From the NCBI GenBank assembly GCA_910579325.1, contig CAJTTU010000022.1, forward strand, positions 1 to 20,766: DNA of 20,766 nt, given 5' to 3'. Both the position numbers and the translations under genes were made by a program. This document shows, piece after piece, positions 7,866 to 15,228 of this stretch (positions are counted from its first letter, which is position 1; each line of letters opens with the position of its first letter). Under the pieces are notes generated by a model, which made no database searches, was not told the DNA's origin, and was given only the letters and a program-made list of their open reading frames with translations. Origin of the DNA: an uncultured Lachnospiraceae bacterium. GTDB taxonomy: Bacteria > Bacillota > Clostridia > Lachnospirales > Lachnospiraceae.

Positions 7866-9011
7866 TCAAAATGCTTTTCCATTCAAGAATTCATAAGTTT
7901 CCGCCTCACAGTCAAGAATCTGCTCCACCGCAGGGTTTTCGATCACTTTATGGCGTTCCACCGCCTCTGCGATCAAGTCCGTAATCGTCAGAAATCCGAT
8001 CTTCCGCTCTAAGAATCGCCCTACCGCCCATTCATTGGCCGCGTTAAACACAGTGGGCGCCGTGCCGCCTGTCCGGCCCACCTGAAAGGCAAGCGCCAAG
8101 CCGGGGAAATTCGCAAAATCCGGCGTTTCAAAGGTTATTTTCCCCAATGTTTTAAAGTCTAATCTATCTCCCGGCAGACTTTTTCGTTCTTTTTCATAAA
8201 GGGCATACTGAATCGGCAGCTTCATATCCGGCGTACCAAGCTGGGCGATAATGCCGCCGTCCAAAAATTCCACCATGGAGTGAATCACGCTCTGGGGCTG
8301 CACCACCACCTCGATCCGGTCAAAATCCACGTCGAACAGCCACCTGGCCTCCATCACCTCCAGCCCCTTGTTCACCATGGTGGCGGAATCGATGGTGATC
8401 TTTCTTCCCATAGACCAGTTGGGATGCTTCAAAGCATCCTCCGGCTTCATATCCTTCATCTGTTCTCTGGTCCATCCCCGGAACGGACCGCCGGAGGCCG
8501 TCAGAAGAATTCTGGAAATCCGGGCGGAATCCTCTTCCTTCAAAGACTGGAAGATGGCGCTGTGCTCGCTGTCCACCGGATAGATCTTTACGCCCTTTTC
8601 CTTCGCCAGCGGCATAATCAGATGCCCAGCCGTCACCAGCGTTTCCTTGTTTGCCAAAGCGATATCCTTGCCCGCCCGTATGGCCGCAATGGTGGGGCGG
8701 ATACCGATCATGCCCACCACGGCAGTCACCACCATATCCGCCTGCTCCATGGACGCGGCCTCTAAAAGCCCATCCATACCGGCGCATACCTTTACCGGCA
8801 CATCTTTCAGCCTTCCCGCCAGCTCCCGGGCCTTCTCCTGATCCCAGACACAGACCAGGTCCGGCAAAAACTCCCGGGCCTGGGCCTCCAGCAGGACAAT
8901 ATTGCTTCCGGCCGCCAGCGCCAGCACCCGGATATCTTTATGATAACGTACAATTTCCAAAGTTTGGGTCCCGATGGAACCCGTCGAACCCAATACGACG
9001 ATATTTTTCAT
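7866..9011 (-). CDS. dxr: 1-deoxy-D-xylulose 5-phosphate reductoisomerase
   Basis: Dxr (IspC) rearranges and reduces DXP to 2-C-methyl-D-erythritol 4-phosphate with NADPH, the committed step of the MEP pathway. The 381-residue length is normal. The N-terminal nucleotide-binding loop GSTGSIG is at 8-14. The catalytic segment carries NKETLVTAG, metal ligands D147 and E149 in PVDSEHSAIFQ, the substrate loop HPNWSMGRKITIDSA, and E218 in NKGLEVMEARWLF. AGAAGGAAC lies 5 nt before the ATG. A 187-bp gap separates it from cdsA upstream; no clear promoter or terminator is recognised there. Confidence 0.98.
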   Translation of the reverse strand: MKNIVVLGSTGSIGTQTLEIVRYHKDIRVLALAAGSNIVLLEAQAREFLPDLVCVWDQEKARELAGRLKDVPVKVCAGMDGLLEAASMEQADMVVTAVVGMIGIRPTIAAIRAGKDIALANKETLVTAGHLIMPLAKEKGVKIYPVDSEHSAIFQSLKEEDSARISRILLTASGGPFRGWTREQMKDMKPEDALKHPNWSMGRKITIDSATMVNKGLEVMEARWLFDVDFDRIEVVVQPQSVIHSMVEFLDGGIIAQLGTPDMKLPIQYALYEKERKSLPGDRLDFKTLGKITFETPDFANFPGLALAFQVGRTGGTAPTVFNAANEWAVGRFLERKIGFLTITDLIAEAVERHKVIENPAVEQILDCEAETYEFLNGKAF

Positions 9012-9198
9012 GCAATGTTCCTTCTGCCTTTCTAAATTTCCTTCTGTTTTCCCAAAAGCTGTTTATCCGGACACTTTTTTCTAAAGTCTGCCCCAGGCAA
9101 TTCCGAAAACCCTGCCCGAAACTTTTTCGATTTTTCCTTTTTTCCAAGGTTATTACGCGGGAATCAGGTCAGGTTTCCCTATGCTTCCGCCCGATTTC

Positions 9199-10035
9199 TC
9201 ACCGGAAAAGCGCCGGAAAATACATCTCCCCATACTGCACGCACCGGATCGTCACATAGACGGCCGGCGCCACAAAAATCACGCTGTCGAACCGATCCAG
9301 AATCCCTCCGTGCCCGGGAATCAGCTTCCCATAGTCCTTCACATTATGATTCCGCTTGATGGCCGAGGCCGCCAGATCTCCGATCTGGGAAATCCCCGCT
9401 CCCACCAGACAGACGATGCCGCAGCCAAATACCGCGTGCTCCACCGGAATCTGCTCCGCGAACACAGCTCCGTAAATCATACCCAGAATCATGGCTCCGG
9501 CTGCGCCGCCCACGGCCCCCTCCACCGATTTTTTCGGACTGAGCACCGGCGCCATCTTATGCTTCCCAAACAGCATTCCCACACAGTAAGCGCAGGTATC
9601 GCTGCCCCAGGAGCCAAGGAAAATCAGCCAGACCAGATAGACGCCGCCGTCGAGCATCCGGGTCAGATAGACATACATCAGCATCACATGTACATAAAAC
9701 AGGCCGAAAAAGGCCATAATCACCTGCTCTGTCTGATACTTGGGAAACGAAAACACATAAACTGCCAGAAAAAGGATCAAAAACAGACAGAAAAAATAAA
9801 CCGGAACCCGGTCTGCGCCGGCCACCCACAGAAGGCGCAGGCTGTACAGCACGGCGGCCGTATAGCCCATCCACCCAAGGGGCTGATGATGGATCTCCAC
9901 AACCCGGTACAGCTCATACAGGCCAATGAGAGAAACCACCGTCAGACAGCCCCACAGCCAGGGACCGCCTGCCACCAGGAAGATTACCGCTAATACTACT
10001 AATATGATGCCGCTGCGCAATCTAATCCAAAACAT
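9199..10035 (-). CDS. cdsA: phosphatidate cytidylyltransferase (CDP-diacylglycerol synthase)
   Basis: CdsA is an integral membrane enzyme that makes CDP-diacylglycerol from phosphatidate and CTP, the branch point for bacterial phospholipids. The 278-residue protein is hydrophobic along most of its length, with about seven or eight membrane segments. It ends with the diagnostic family signature at 224-250, beginning SAIKR and including KDYGKLIPGHGGILDRFD. The ATG lies one base after the uppS stop codon, and its ribosome binding site (GGAGG, 11 nt upstream) is embedded in the last uppS codons. This points to translational coupling between the two membrane-lipid genes. Confidence 0.97.
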   Translation of the reverse strand: MFWIRLRSGIILVVLAVIFLVAGGPWLWGCLTVVSLIGLYELYRVVEIHHQPLGWMGYTAAVLYSLRLLWVAGADRVPVYFFCLFLILFLAVYVFSFPKYQTEQVIMAFFGLFYVHVMLMYVYLTRMLDGGVYLVWLIFLGSWGSDTCAYCVGMLFGKHKMAPVLSPKKSVEGAVGGAAGAMILGMIYGAVFAEQIPVEHAVFGCGIVCLVGAGISQIGDLAASAIKRNHNVKDYGKLIPGHGGILDRFDSVIFVAPAVYVTIRCVQYGEMYFPALFR

Positions 10036-10036
10036 G

Positions 10037-10753
10037 CTATTTTACGCCTCCAAAACGCCTGTCCCTTTTATTATATTTCTCGATGGCCCGGATCAGCTCG
10101 TCTTTATTGAAATCCGGCCACAGTACATCCGTAAAATAAAACTCCGTGTAAGCCAGCTGCCACAGCAGATAATTGGACAACCGCTGCTCTCCGCTGGTAC
10201 GGATCAGAAGATCCGGGTCAGGAATACCCGCCGTGTCCAGATAATCGGAAAACGCCTGCTCGTCAAGCTGCTCCGCCGTCAGTCTGCCCGCCCCGGCATC
10301 CGCAAGCATTTTCCGCGCGGCCCTGACGATCTCGTCCCGGCTGCCGTAGTTGACGGCGATCACAAAGGTCAGGCCGGTATTCTGCGCCGTCTCATCCTCC
10401 AGACGGCCTATTCCCTCTATGATATCCCGGGCGAAACGGCTGCGCTCGCCAATCATTTTCACCCGCACATTATTTTTCTTGGCAATGCCCAGAAGCCGTT
10501 TCATATAGTAGCGAAACAGCTGCATCAGCGCGCCCACCTCGTCCTCCGAGCGCTTCCAGTTCTCCGTAGAGAAACCGTACACCGTCAGATACCGGATGCC
10601 CAGACGGGCGGCGTCCTCCACAGTCCGCTCCACCACCTTACAGCCCTCCGCATGGCCCATGTTCCGGGGCAGCCCCCTCTTTTTCGCCCATCTGCCGTTT
10701 CCGTCCAATATAATCGCCACATGGACGGGAATTTTCAATTCTTCCTCAGACAC
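10037..10753 (-). CDS. uppS: polyprenyl diphosphate synthase, UppS (undecaprenyl diphosphate synthase) type
   Basis: This cis-prenyltransferase extends farnesyl diphosphate with isopentenyl diphosphate to make undecaprenyl diphosphate, the carrier lipid for peptidoglycan. The 238-residue protein has the catalytic D17 in ILDGNGRWAKKRG, then GHAEGCK, YGFSTENW and the C-terminal RTSGEQRLSN and WPDF segments, all typical. The start is a GTG at 10753: GGGAGG lies 8 nt upstream and the product then begins MSEEELKIPVHVAIILDGNG. It is followed by cdsA after one base and preceded by a 228-bp gap holding a large hairpin. The MEP genes downstream supply its substrates. Confidence 0.98.
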   Translation of the reverse strand: MSEEELKIPVHVAIILDGNGRWAKKRGLPRNMGHAEGCKVVERTVEDAARLGIRYLTVYGFSTENWKRSEDEVGALMQLFRYYMKRLLGIAKKNNVRVKMIGERSRFARDIIEGIGRLEDETAQNTGLTFVIAVNYGSRDEIVRAARKMLADAGAGRLTAEQLDEQAFSDYLDTAGIPDPDLLIRTSGEQRLSNYLLWQLAYTEFYFTDVLWPDFNKDELIRAIEKYNKRDRRFGGVK

Positions 10754-10847
10754 TATTTGATCCTCCCATTTATTCAGTGAAATACCCCTGGAGTCATCGC
10801 TTCCATATCCGGCCAGCAGATGCCGCCAAAATTTAACATCCTATAAA

Positions 10848-10896
10848 GGGGACTGCTTCATAACGGCGTCACAAAAAACGCCATAAAACAGTCCCC
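10848..10896. repeat. two-tier inverted repeat between frr and uppS
   Basis: An outer perfect 8-bp dyad, GGGGACTG (10848-10855) with CAGTCCCC (10889-10896), encloses an inner 5-bp dyad, GGCGT (10865-10869) with ACGCC (10878-10882), separated by short unpaired stretches. It could form a 49-nt hairpin in the 228-bp non-coding gap. On the minus strand only a short U run follows the stem, so it would be at best a weak terminator. It might instead be an RNA processing site or a small dispersed repeat. Nothing else in the gap (10754-10981) is recognised. Confidence 0.7.
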
Positions 10897-10981
10897 CCTA
10901 TTTCCATAAATATACGCTCAAAAAATATGCTTTCAGAAGCTTATCATGCCAAAAGCCAAAACCTTTTCACAGTATGACAGC

Positions 10982-11536
10982 TTATACGGTCATAACCTCC
11001 TTGGTTTTCTCTTCCACTTCCTTATCGATCTTCGCCACATACTTATCCGTCATCTTCTGCATATCTTCTTCCGCGATCTTCTGCTCGTCCTCGGAGATCT
11101 CGCCTGCCTTCTGGGCCTTCTTGATCGCCTCCATGGCGTCCCTGCGGATATTTCGGATGGCCACCTTCATGGCGTCTCCTTTTTTCTTCACATCCTTGGC
11201 CAGTTCCTTTCTCCGGTCCTCCGTCAGCTCCGGGAACACCAGGCGGATCACGGAACCGTCGTTATTCGGATTAATCCCCAAATCCGAGGTCTGGATCGCC
11301 TTCTCGATCACCTTCATCGTCGACTTGTCCCAGGGCTGGATCAGCAGCATTCTGGCTTCCGGTACAGACACGTTCGCCATCTGCTGAATCGGTGTGGGCA
11401 CGCCGTAGTAATCCACCCTGATCTTGTCCAGCACCCGGGGATTCGCCCGGCCGGCCCTGATGCCCATATATTCCTGGATCAGATTGTTCAGACTCTTCTC
11501 CATCTTCTCCTCAAATTCCAATAATTTTTCTTCCAT
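10982..11536 (-). CDS. frr: ribosome recycling factor
   Basis: RRF works with EF-G to split the post-termination ribosome complex. From the chosen start the protein has 184 residues, against about 185 for the family. It begins with the long helix MEEKLLEFEEKMEKSL and contains IRAGRANPRVLDKIRVDYYG, then NPNNDGSVIRLVFPELTEDRR and the C-terminal charged helices. The frame continues upstream to 11611. GGAGG at 11546-11550 touches an ATG at 11545 but lies 9 nt before the ATG at 11536, so the latter is the start. The gene follows pyrH by 122 bp, an arrangement common in bacteria. Confidence 0.97.
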   Translation of the reverse strand: MEEKLLEFEEKMEKSLNNLIQEYMGIRAGRANPRVLDKIRVDYYGVPTPIQQMANVSVPEARMLLIQPWDKSTMKVIEKAIQTSDLGINPNNDGSVIRLVFPELTEDRRKELAKDVKKKGDAMKVAIRNIRRDAMEAIKKAQKAGEISEDEQKIAEEDMQKMTDKYVAKIDKEVEEKTKEVMTV

Positions 11537-11658
11537 CTGCGTCATCCTCCGTTTTTCATATTTCATATAGTTTATATACCGCCCCAGGCCGGTGTGCTGT
11601 CCGGCCGGCATCCCCCATAGATTTAGCGGATACCGCCCAAACCGTATACCAAAGCCTG

Positions 11659-12366
11659 CTAGTGTACTGTCACCCTCGTCCCCGTGATCTCGCCTTTCAT
11701 CGCGCGAACGATACTGTCCGGCTCATCCAGACCAAACACCGCCATGGGCATATGGTTATCCATACACATAACAGAAGCCGTCAGGTCCACCACGGCCAGC
11801 TGCTTATGGATCACTTCCTGAATGGACACCGTATCATACTTTTTCGCCTTCGGATTCACCTTCGGATCGCTGTCATAGACGCCGTCCACTGCCTTTGCAA
11901 GCAGAATCACATCCGCCTCCATCTCGATTGCCCGAAGCGCCACGCCGGTATCCGTGGAAAAATATGGATGCCCCGTACCGCCGGCAAAGAAAATCACGCA
12001 GCCCTTCGCGAAAGCTTCATTGGCCTGATCTTTGGAAAACAGTTCCGTCATGGAGCCGCAGGCAAATGGAGTGAAAATCCGGGTTTTCATGCCCTCACTG
12101 CGGAAAATCTCCGACACATAGATCGCGTTCATCACCGTAGCCAGCATCCCGATCTGATCCGCCTTCGTCCGATCTATGGCCTCGCTGGTACGTCCCCTCC
12201 AGAAATTCCCGCCGCCGATCACAACGCCGACCTGGACGCCTTCTTTCACGGAAACCGCCACCTGCTTCGCCACTTTACGGCACACTTCCTCGTCAAACCC
12301 GGTTTTCTTTTCTCCCGCCAGCGCTTCTCCGCTCAGCTTCAAAAGGACTCTTTTCGCTTTTTCCAT
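11659..12366 (-). CDS. pyrH: uridylate (UMP) kinase
   Basis: PyrH phosphorylates UMP to UDP in pyrimidine nucleotide synthesis and is a hexameric member of the amino-acid-kinase fold. The chosen start gives 235 residues, normal for the family. Visible motifs are LLKLSGEAL (8-16), the glycine loop VIGGGNFWRG, the central FFAGGTGHPYFSTDT and the C-terminal DLTASVMCMDNHMPMAVF. The frame also opens 10 codons earlier at 12396. The ATG at 12366 is preferred because AGAGG lies about 5 nt before it and translation then starts directly before the kinase core. It is the first gene of the minus-strand cluster and has its own promoter; the usual upstream neighbours rpsB and tsf are absent. Confidence 0.97.
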   Translation of the reverse strand: MEKAKRVLLKLSGEALAGEKKTGFDEEVCRKVAKQVAVSVKEGVQVGVVIGGGNFWRGRTSEAIDRTKADQIGMLATVMNAIYVSEIFRSEGMKTRIFTPFACGSMTELFSKDQANEAFAKGCVIFFAGGTGHPYFSTDTGVALRAIEMEADVILLAKAVDGVYDSDPKVNPKAKKYDTVSIQEVIHKQLAVVDLTASVMCMDNHMPMAVFGLDEPDSIVRAMKGEITGTRVTVH

Positions 12367-12424
12367 CGCTTCCTCTTTCCCGCGCCCACGCGCCATAACT
12401 TATCGCATTCCCCGCTTTTCTATT

Positions 12425-12452
12425 ATTATAACACAAAACGGATAATTGTAAA
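12425..12452 (-). promoter_or_regulatory. sigma-A-type promoter for the pyrH cluster
   Basis: On the minus strand TTTACA (12447-12452) and a perfect TATAAT (12425-12430) are separated by 16 nt, about 60 nt before the pyrH ATG. This is the best promoter match of the left half and probably drives pyrH-frr-uppS and the genes beyond. Confidence 0.7.
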
Positions 12453-12572
12453 TGCGGAAAAAGCAAATAAGATAAGGCCCAAAATTCTCGAACCACTGGG
12501 ATATACGCTTTCAGTTACGCCCTTAAAAAAGTGAAATGCCCCCACAGAATCTAGTTTCAATTGACTGCGCCA

Positions 12573-12965
12573 CTATTGCTGCATATACACGCTGCTCCAC
12601 TTGGCAATTTCCGCAAACACAGCTTTCAGCGCGTTCCCTCCCTCTGTCAGGGAATACTCCACATGGGGCGGGATCTCGTTGAACTGCTCCCTGTGGACAA
12701 GCCCGTATTCCTCCAGCTTTCGCAGCGTTGACGACAGCATGGTTTTGGAGATGCCGGGAACATGTTTCTGCAGCTCCCCGAAACGCAAAGCATGGAACGT
12801 AAACAGAGCAAACAAAATCTGTACGTTCCACTTCCCCTCAAAAATAAACATTGCTTTTGTCACCGGACAGCTCACAGGACACTGACACTGCCCCGCATCC
12901 ACATTCGGGTCCTCCGAATCCGCCAGGGCATTGTGTATGAGACAGCCCTTTCTTTCGTCGTCCAT
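12573..12965 (-). CDS. HxlR-family transcriptional regulator
   Basis: This is a small winged-helix DNA-binding protein of 130 residues. The HxlR core runs from about residue 36 to 125, with the family pattern FEGKWNVQILFAL, LRFGELQKHVPGISKTMLS (recognition helix region), LRKLEEYGLVHRE and VEYSLTEGG. HxlR regulators often sense electrophiles, hypochlorite or redox stress through cysteines. Here the N-terminal tail has C8 and a cluster C27, C29, C33 just before the domain, which could be redox-active or bind metal (inference). AGAGG lies upstream of the ATG. It is divergent from the split-barrel gene across 286 bp rich in dyads, so that gene is the obvious candidate target. The 206 nt from its stop to the pyrH start hold only the pyrH promoter. 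Confidence 0.9.
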   Translation of the reverse strand: MDDERKGCLIHNALADSEDPNVDAGQCQCPVSCPVTKAMFIFEGKWNVQILFALFTFHALRFGELQKHVPGISKTMLSSTLRKLEEYGLVHREQFNEIPPHVEYSLTEGGNALKAVFAEIAKWSSVYMQQ

Positions 12966-13113
12966 TCTTTCCTCTTTTCCGATACCAATTTCAAACCCGT
13001 TACCGATGTCAAATTCCGTAATGTTTCTTTCCCATCCCGCATATCCCGGAAAGGCTTCAGATCGCCTGCCGGAAAGGGCCTATTATATGCGGAAAATACG
13101 GTCAGATCCATCT

Positions 13114-13162
13114 TACCATGTCAGATTTTTTTGCCTACTTGTTATTTTTTCCAGACATGGTA
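13114..13162. promoter_or_regulatory. 9-bp inverted repeat, possible regulator operator
   Basis: TACCATGTC (13114-13122) is the exact reverse complement of GACATGGTA (13154-13162). The right arm overlaps a candidate -10 box of the split-barrel gene, and a further TACCAT follows at 13172. Its place between a regulator and a divergent gene suggests an operator; binding is inferred. Confidence 0.5.
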
Positions 13163-13166
13163 TGCT
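13139..13166 (+). promoter_or_regulatory. candidate promoter of the split-barrel gene
   Basis: TTGTTA (13139-13144) and TATGCT (13161-13166) are 16 nt apart, and a TGG before TATGCT resembles an extended -10. An alternative is TTGTAC (13169-13174) with CATAGT (13193-13198), 18 nt apart. The sequence alone does not decide which is used; both overlap dyads. Confidence 0.4.
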
Positions 13167-13223
13167 TATTGTACCATATATCATATGATATGCATAGTGT
13201 AATCTCAAAAATACATACTATGC
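13157..13223. promoter_or_regulatory. stack of three adjacent dyads before the split-barrel gene
   Basis: Three abutting inverted repeats follow one another: ATGGTA (13157-13162) with TACCAT (13172-13177) across 9 nt; a perfect 14-bp palindrome ATATCATATGATAT (13178-13191); and GCATAGT (13192-13198) with ACTATGC (13217-13223). They fill the space between the promoter candidates and the ribosome binding site. They may be sites for the HxlR protein, which binds as a dimer, or RNA structure in the leader. Confidence 0.5.
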
Positions 13224-13251
13224 CGGATAAACACAAAGGAGAGAGTAAGAG

Positions 13252-13647
13252 ATGAGCAAATTAAATGATTTTTTAACAGAAGCAGGAGTTTTCTTTCTGG
13301 CCACCACCGACGGCAGTCAGCCCAAGCTGCGGCCTTTAGGCGCCCATTTTGAGATGGACGGCAAAGTGCTGTTCGGCGTAGGCGATTTCAAGGATGTATA
13401 CAAACAGATGGTTGCGAATCCCCTGGTTGAAATTTCCGCCGCCAAACCGGACGGCAAATGGCTGCGCTATACCGGAAAAGTCGTATTCGACACCGACCCC
13501 AAATATGCCGCCGCCATGCTGGAAGCTCTACCTCAGTTAAAAGAGGTTTATAATGAAAAGACCGGCTACAAACTGGCCATGTTCCACCTGGAAGAAGCCA
13601 CCGCAGTGGTTATTCCCATGATGGGGCCGGGGGAGCCGATTGAATAA
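13252..13647 (+). CDS. pyridoxamine 5'-phosphate oxidase-family FMN-binding split-barrel protein
   Basis: This small soluble protein of 131 residues has the split-barrel fold used by flavin-binding oxidoreductases related to PNPOx and NimA/NimC. It begins with a helix (KLNDFLTEAG), then the strand pattern VFFLATTDGSQPKLRPLGAHFEMDGKVLF, the helix DVYKQMVANP, the strand VEISAAKPDGKWLRYTGKVVF and a C-terminal strand rich in V and I. Such proteins usually bind FMN or F420 and reduce small molecules; the substrate cannot be named. AAAGGAGAG precedes the ATG by 8 nt. It is a single-gene unit, divergent from the HxlR regulator and closed by a strong terminator. HxlR regulators often control small flavoprotein reductases, so a stress or detoxification role is plausible. 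Confidence 0.9.
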   Translation: MSKLNDFLTEAGVFFLATTDGSQPKLRPLGAHFEMDGKVLFGVGDFKDVYKQMVANPLVEISAAKPDGKWLRYTGKVVFDTDPKYAAAMLEALPQLKEVYNEKTGYKLAMFHLEEATAVVIPMMGPGEPIE

Positions 13648-13660
13648 GTAATGTTCAAAA

Positions 13661-13706
13661 GAATCCGGCGTATGGTTTCATTCACCCAAACGCCGGATTC
13701 CTTTTT
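13661..13706. terminator. bidirectional rho-independent terminator
   Basis: An 11-bp perfect stem, GAATCCGGCGT (13661-13671) with ACGCCGGATTC (13690-13700), has an 18-nt loop and is followed by CTTTTT on the plus strand. On the minus strand the stem is followed by TTTT. It sits between convergent genes, the split-barrel gene ending at 13647 and the LprI-domain gene ending at 13749, and probably serves both. Confidence 0.85.
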
Positions 13707-13748
13707 AAATGAAAACATGATTCTCTCATTTAATGTCCTTGCAACCCG

Positions 13749-14564
13749 CTACTCACTCCCATTCTCCTCAAAATACCACTCCACCAGCACATAAGTCCTC
13801 TCTCTGGTGGTATCGGTCAGCGAGCGGGTATAGCTTAACAGACGGCTGGATTCCGAACTGGCCGACGCGGAATCCCGCTGGGCCTTCGCGTCCCTGTCCT
13901 TGATCCACTGGAGCTCCTCCTGCTTTAACGCCTCCCCCTCATCCTCAGGCAGACTCCGCTTTAACGGCGGATAGATCCGGTTCAATTCATCATCCCAGAT
14001 TCGATAGGCATTGTCCTGGGCCTCCTGCTTTTCCTTGATGGGGGTTCCTTCCATATTGCCGTAGATCCGGCTCACCTGTAATTCGATATCACCCAGGTAT
14101 TCCATATAACGTTCCCGTTCTGACAAAAGCTGCGCAAGCATTTCCTCCTCCGCGTCCTCAGCGGCCAGCACCGCCTTCTGCTCGTCAGTTTCTTTTGTCA
14201 CGGAAGTTTCTTCCGCCTCCGCCTGGGCCTTTGCCCGCTCCCTGATCGGATATTCCGCCAGAAGCTTTGACATGCCGGCCATCGCCTCATCCATACCCGG
14301 TAGCGGACTGTCGCCGTCGTCATCGCCCTGAGTCTCATCCTTTTCCGGGAACGCGCCCTCCGGCCCGCCGCCGGCGCCCGGCAGCGTCTCCGTCGGATTC
14401 TCCACGATCACCACCGGGTTATCCTGATACCGTACGGCATCATAACTGTTTGAAGCCAGACTCGCATCCATATAGGCTTTCAGGCAGAGGGTACTGGCTG
14501 TTCCCACACAGATAATCCCACAGATTACACCGATTATTTTCATTCTTCTTGGAGTCACAGACAT
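13749..14564 (-). CDS. membrane-anchored LprI-domain (DUF1311) protein
   Basis: The 271-residue product has a short basic N-terminus, one hydrophobic segment (about 10-30, IIGVICGIICVGTASTLCL) acting as anchor or signal, a Pro/Gly/Asp-rich linker (about 50-95), an acidic helical stretch rich in Ala and Glu (about 100-150), and a C-terminal region (about 165-265, with RIWDDELNRIYPPLKRSL and ELQWIKDRDAKA). The last matches the LprI-type lysozyme-inhibitor-like domain but lacks its usual cysteines. It is probably extracytoplasmic; its function here is unknown. AAAGGGGG touches the ATG at 14564 but lies 6 nt before a GTG two codons later (14558), so the GTG may be the real start, giving 269 residues. 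Confidence 0.75.
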   Translation of the reverse strand: MSVTPRRMKIIGVICGIICVGTASTLCLKAYMDASLASNSYDAVRYQDNPVVIVENPTETLPGAGGGPEGAFPEKDETQGDDDGDSPLPGMDEAMAGMSKLLAEYPIRERAKAQAEAEETSVTKETDEQKAVLAAEDAEEEMLAQLLSERERYMEYLGDIELQVSRIYGNMEGTPIKEKQEAQDNAYRIWDDELNRIYPPLKRSLPEDEGEALKQEELQWIKDRDAKAQRDSASASSESSRLLSYTRSLTDTTRERTYVLVEWYFEENGSE

Positions 14565-14657
14565 CCCCCTTTCCCGAAGCCCTGCACCTTCAGGTCACTT
14601 CCCCGGGCGCATCATCATAAGCGCGCTATCAGTCTCATACATATACCGGTATTCCGA

Positions 14658-15134
14658 TCACTCTGCCGCCGGGTCCGTCTCCCACGGGCCGCAGTCGGCC
14701 GCATGAGTGGCCAGGCTGTCGCAGCGCTCGTTTTCCGGATGACCGGCATGGCCCTTCACCCAGACAAACTCCACCTCATGGTTTTTCTTCGCTTCCAAAA
14801 GCCGCTTCCACAGATCCACATTTTTCACCGGCTCATTCTTTCCCCGTTTCCAGCCTTTTTTCACCCAGCCGCTAATCCAGTTCTGATTAAAAGCATTGAC
14901 CAAATAGGCGGAATCCGAGTACAGCGTCACATGGCAGGGCTTAATCAGAGCCTCCAGCCCTGCGATCGCCGCCATCAGCTCCATCCGGTTATTCGTCGTC
15001 TTATAATATCCTCCGGCCAGCTCCCGCTCGTGAAGCTGGCCCTTGGAATCCACATACTGCAACACGGTACCGTAGCCGCCGGGCCCATCCGGATTTCCTC
15101 TGGCAGCCCCGTCCGTATAGATCGTCACATTCAT
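14658..15134 (-). CDS. rnhA: ribonuclease HI
   Basis: RNase HI cuts the RNA strand of RNA/DNA hybrids, removing R-loops and primer remnants. The 158-residue length is typical. All active-site residues are in place: D8 (YTDGAARGNPDGPGG), E52 (NNRMELMAA), D74 (LYSDSAYL), H129 (VKGHAGHPEN) and D139 (NERCDSLA). The basic handle region WVKKGWKRGK is also present, as in E. coli-type RNase HI. AGAGGAA lies just before the ATG. It follows the MutS-like gene by 94 bp and precedes the LprI-domain gene by 93 bp on the same strand. Confidence 0.97.
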   Translation of the reverse strand: MNVTIYTDGAARGNPDGPGGYGTVLQYVDSKGQLHERELAGGYYKTTNNRMELMAAIAGLEALIKPCHVTLYSDSAYLVNAFNQNWISGWVKKGWKRGKNEPVKNVDLWKRLLEAKKNHEVEFVWVKGHAGHPENERCDSLATHAADCGPWETDPAAE

Positions 15135-15152
15135 TTATTCCTCTTTCTTGAC

Positions 15153-15180
15153 GCAGCGCCGCATCATCAATCCGCGCTGC
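15153..15180. repeat. short inverted repeat before rnhA
   Basis: GCAGCGC (15153-15159) and GCGCTGC (15174-15180) form a perfect 7-bp stem with a 14-nt loop, about 18 nt upstream of the rnhA ATG on the transcribed side. No T run follows on either strand, so it is not a terminator. It may be leader structure or chance. Confidence 0.4.
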
Positions 15181-15228
15181 CTTTACCGCCATCCCATGTC
15201 GTAAAAACGTCTGTTTCCGGCAGCAGCT

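Noticed and set aside
7302..8012. Plus-strand frame of 236 codons opposite rseP and dxr
   Set aside because: It is antisense to two intact conserved genes and has shadow-type composition.
11587..11606. GGCCGG/CCGGCC hairpin between pyrH and frr as a terminator
   Set aside because: The stem is only 6 bp and no T run follows on either strand, so transcription into frr is not expected to stop there.
12481..12510. TTCGAGAA-containing stretch upstream of pyrH as a tRNA remnant
   Set aside because: The loop-like sequence lacks a matching 5-bp T-arm stem and no other tRNA arm is nearby.
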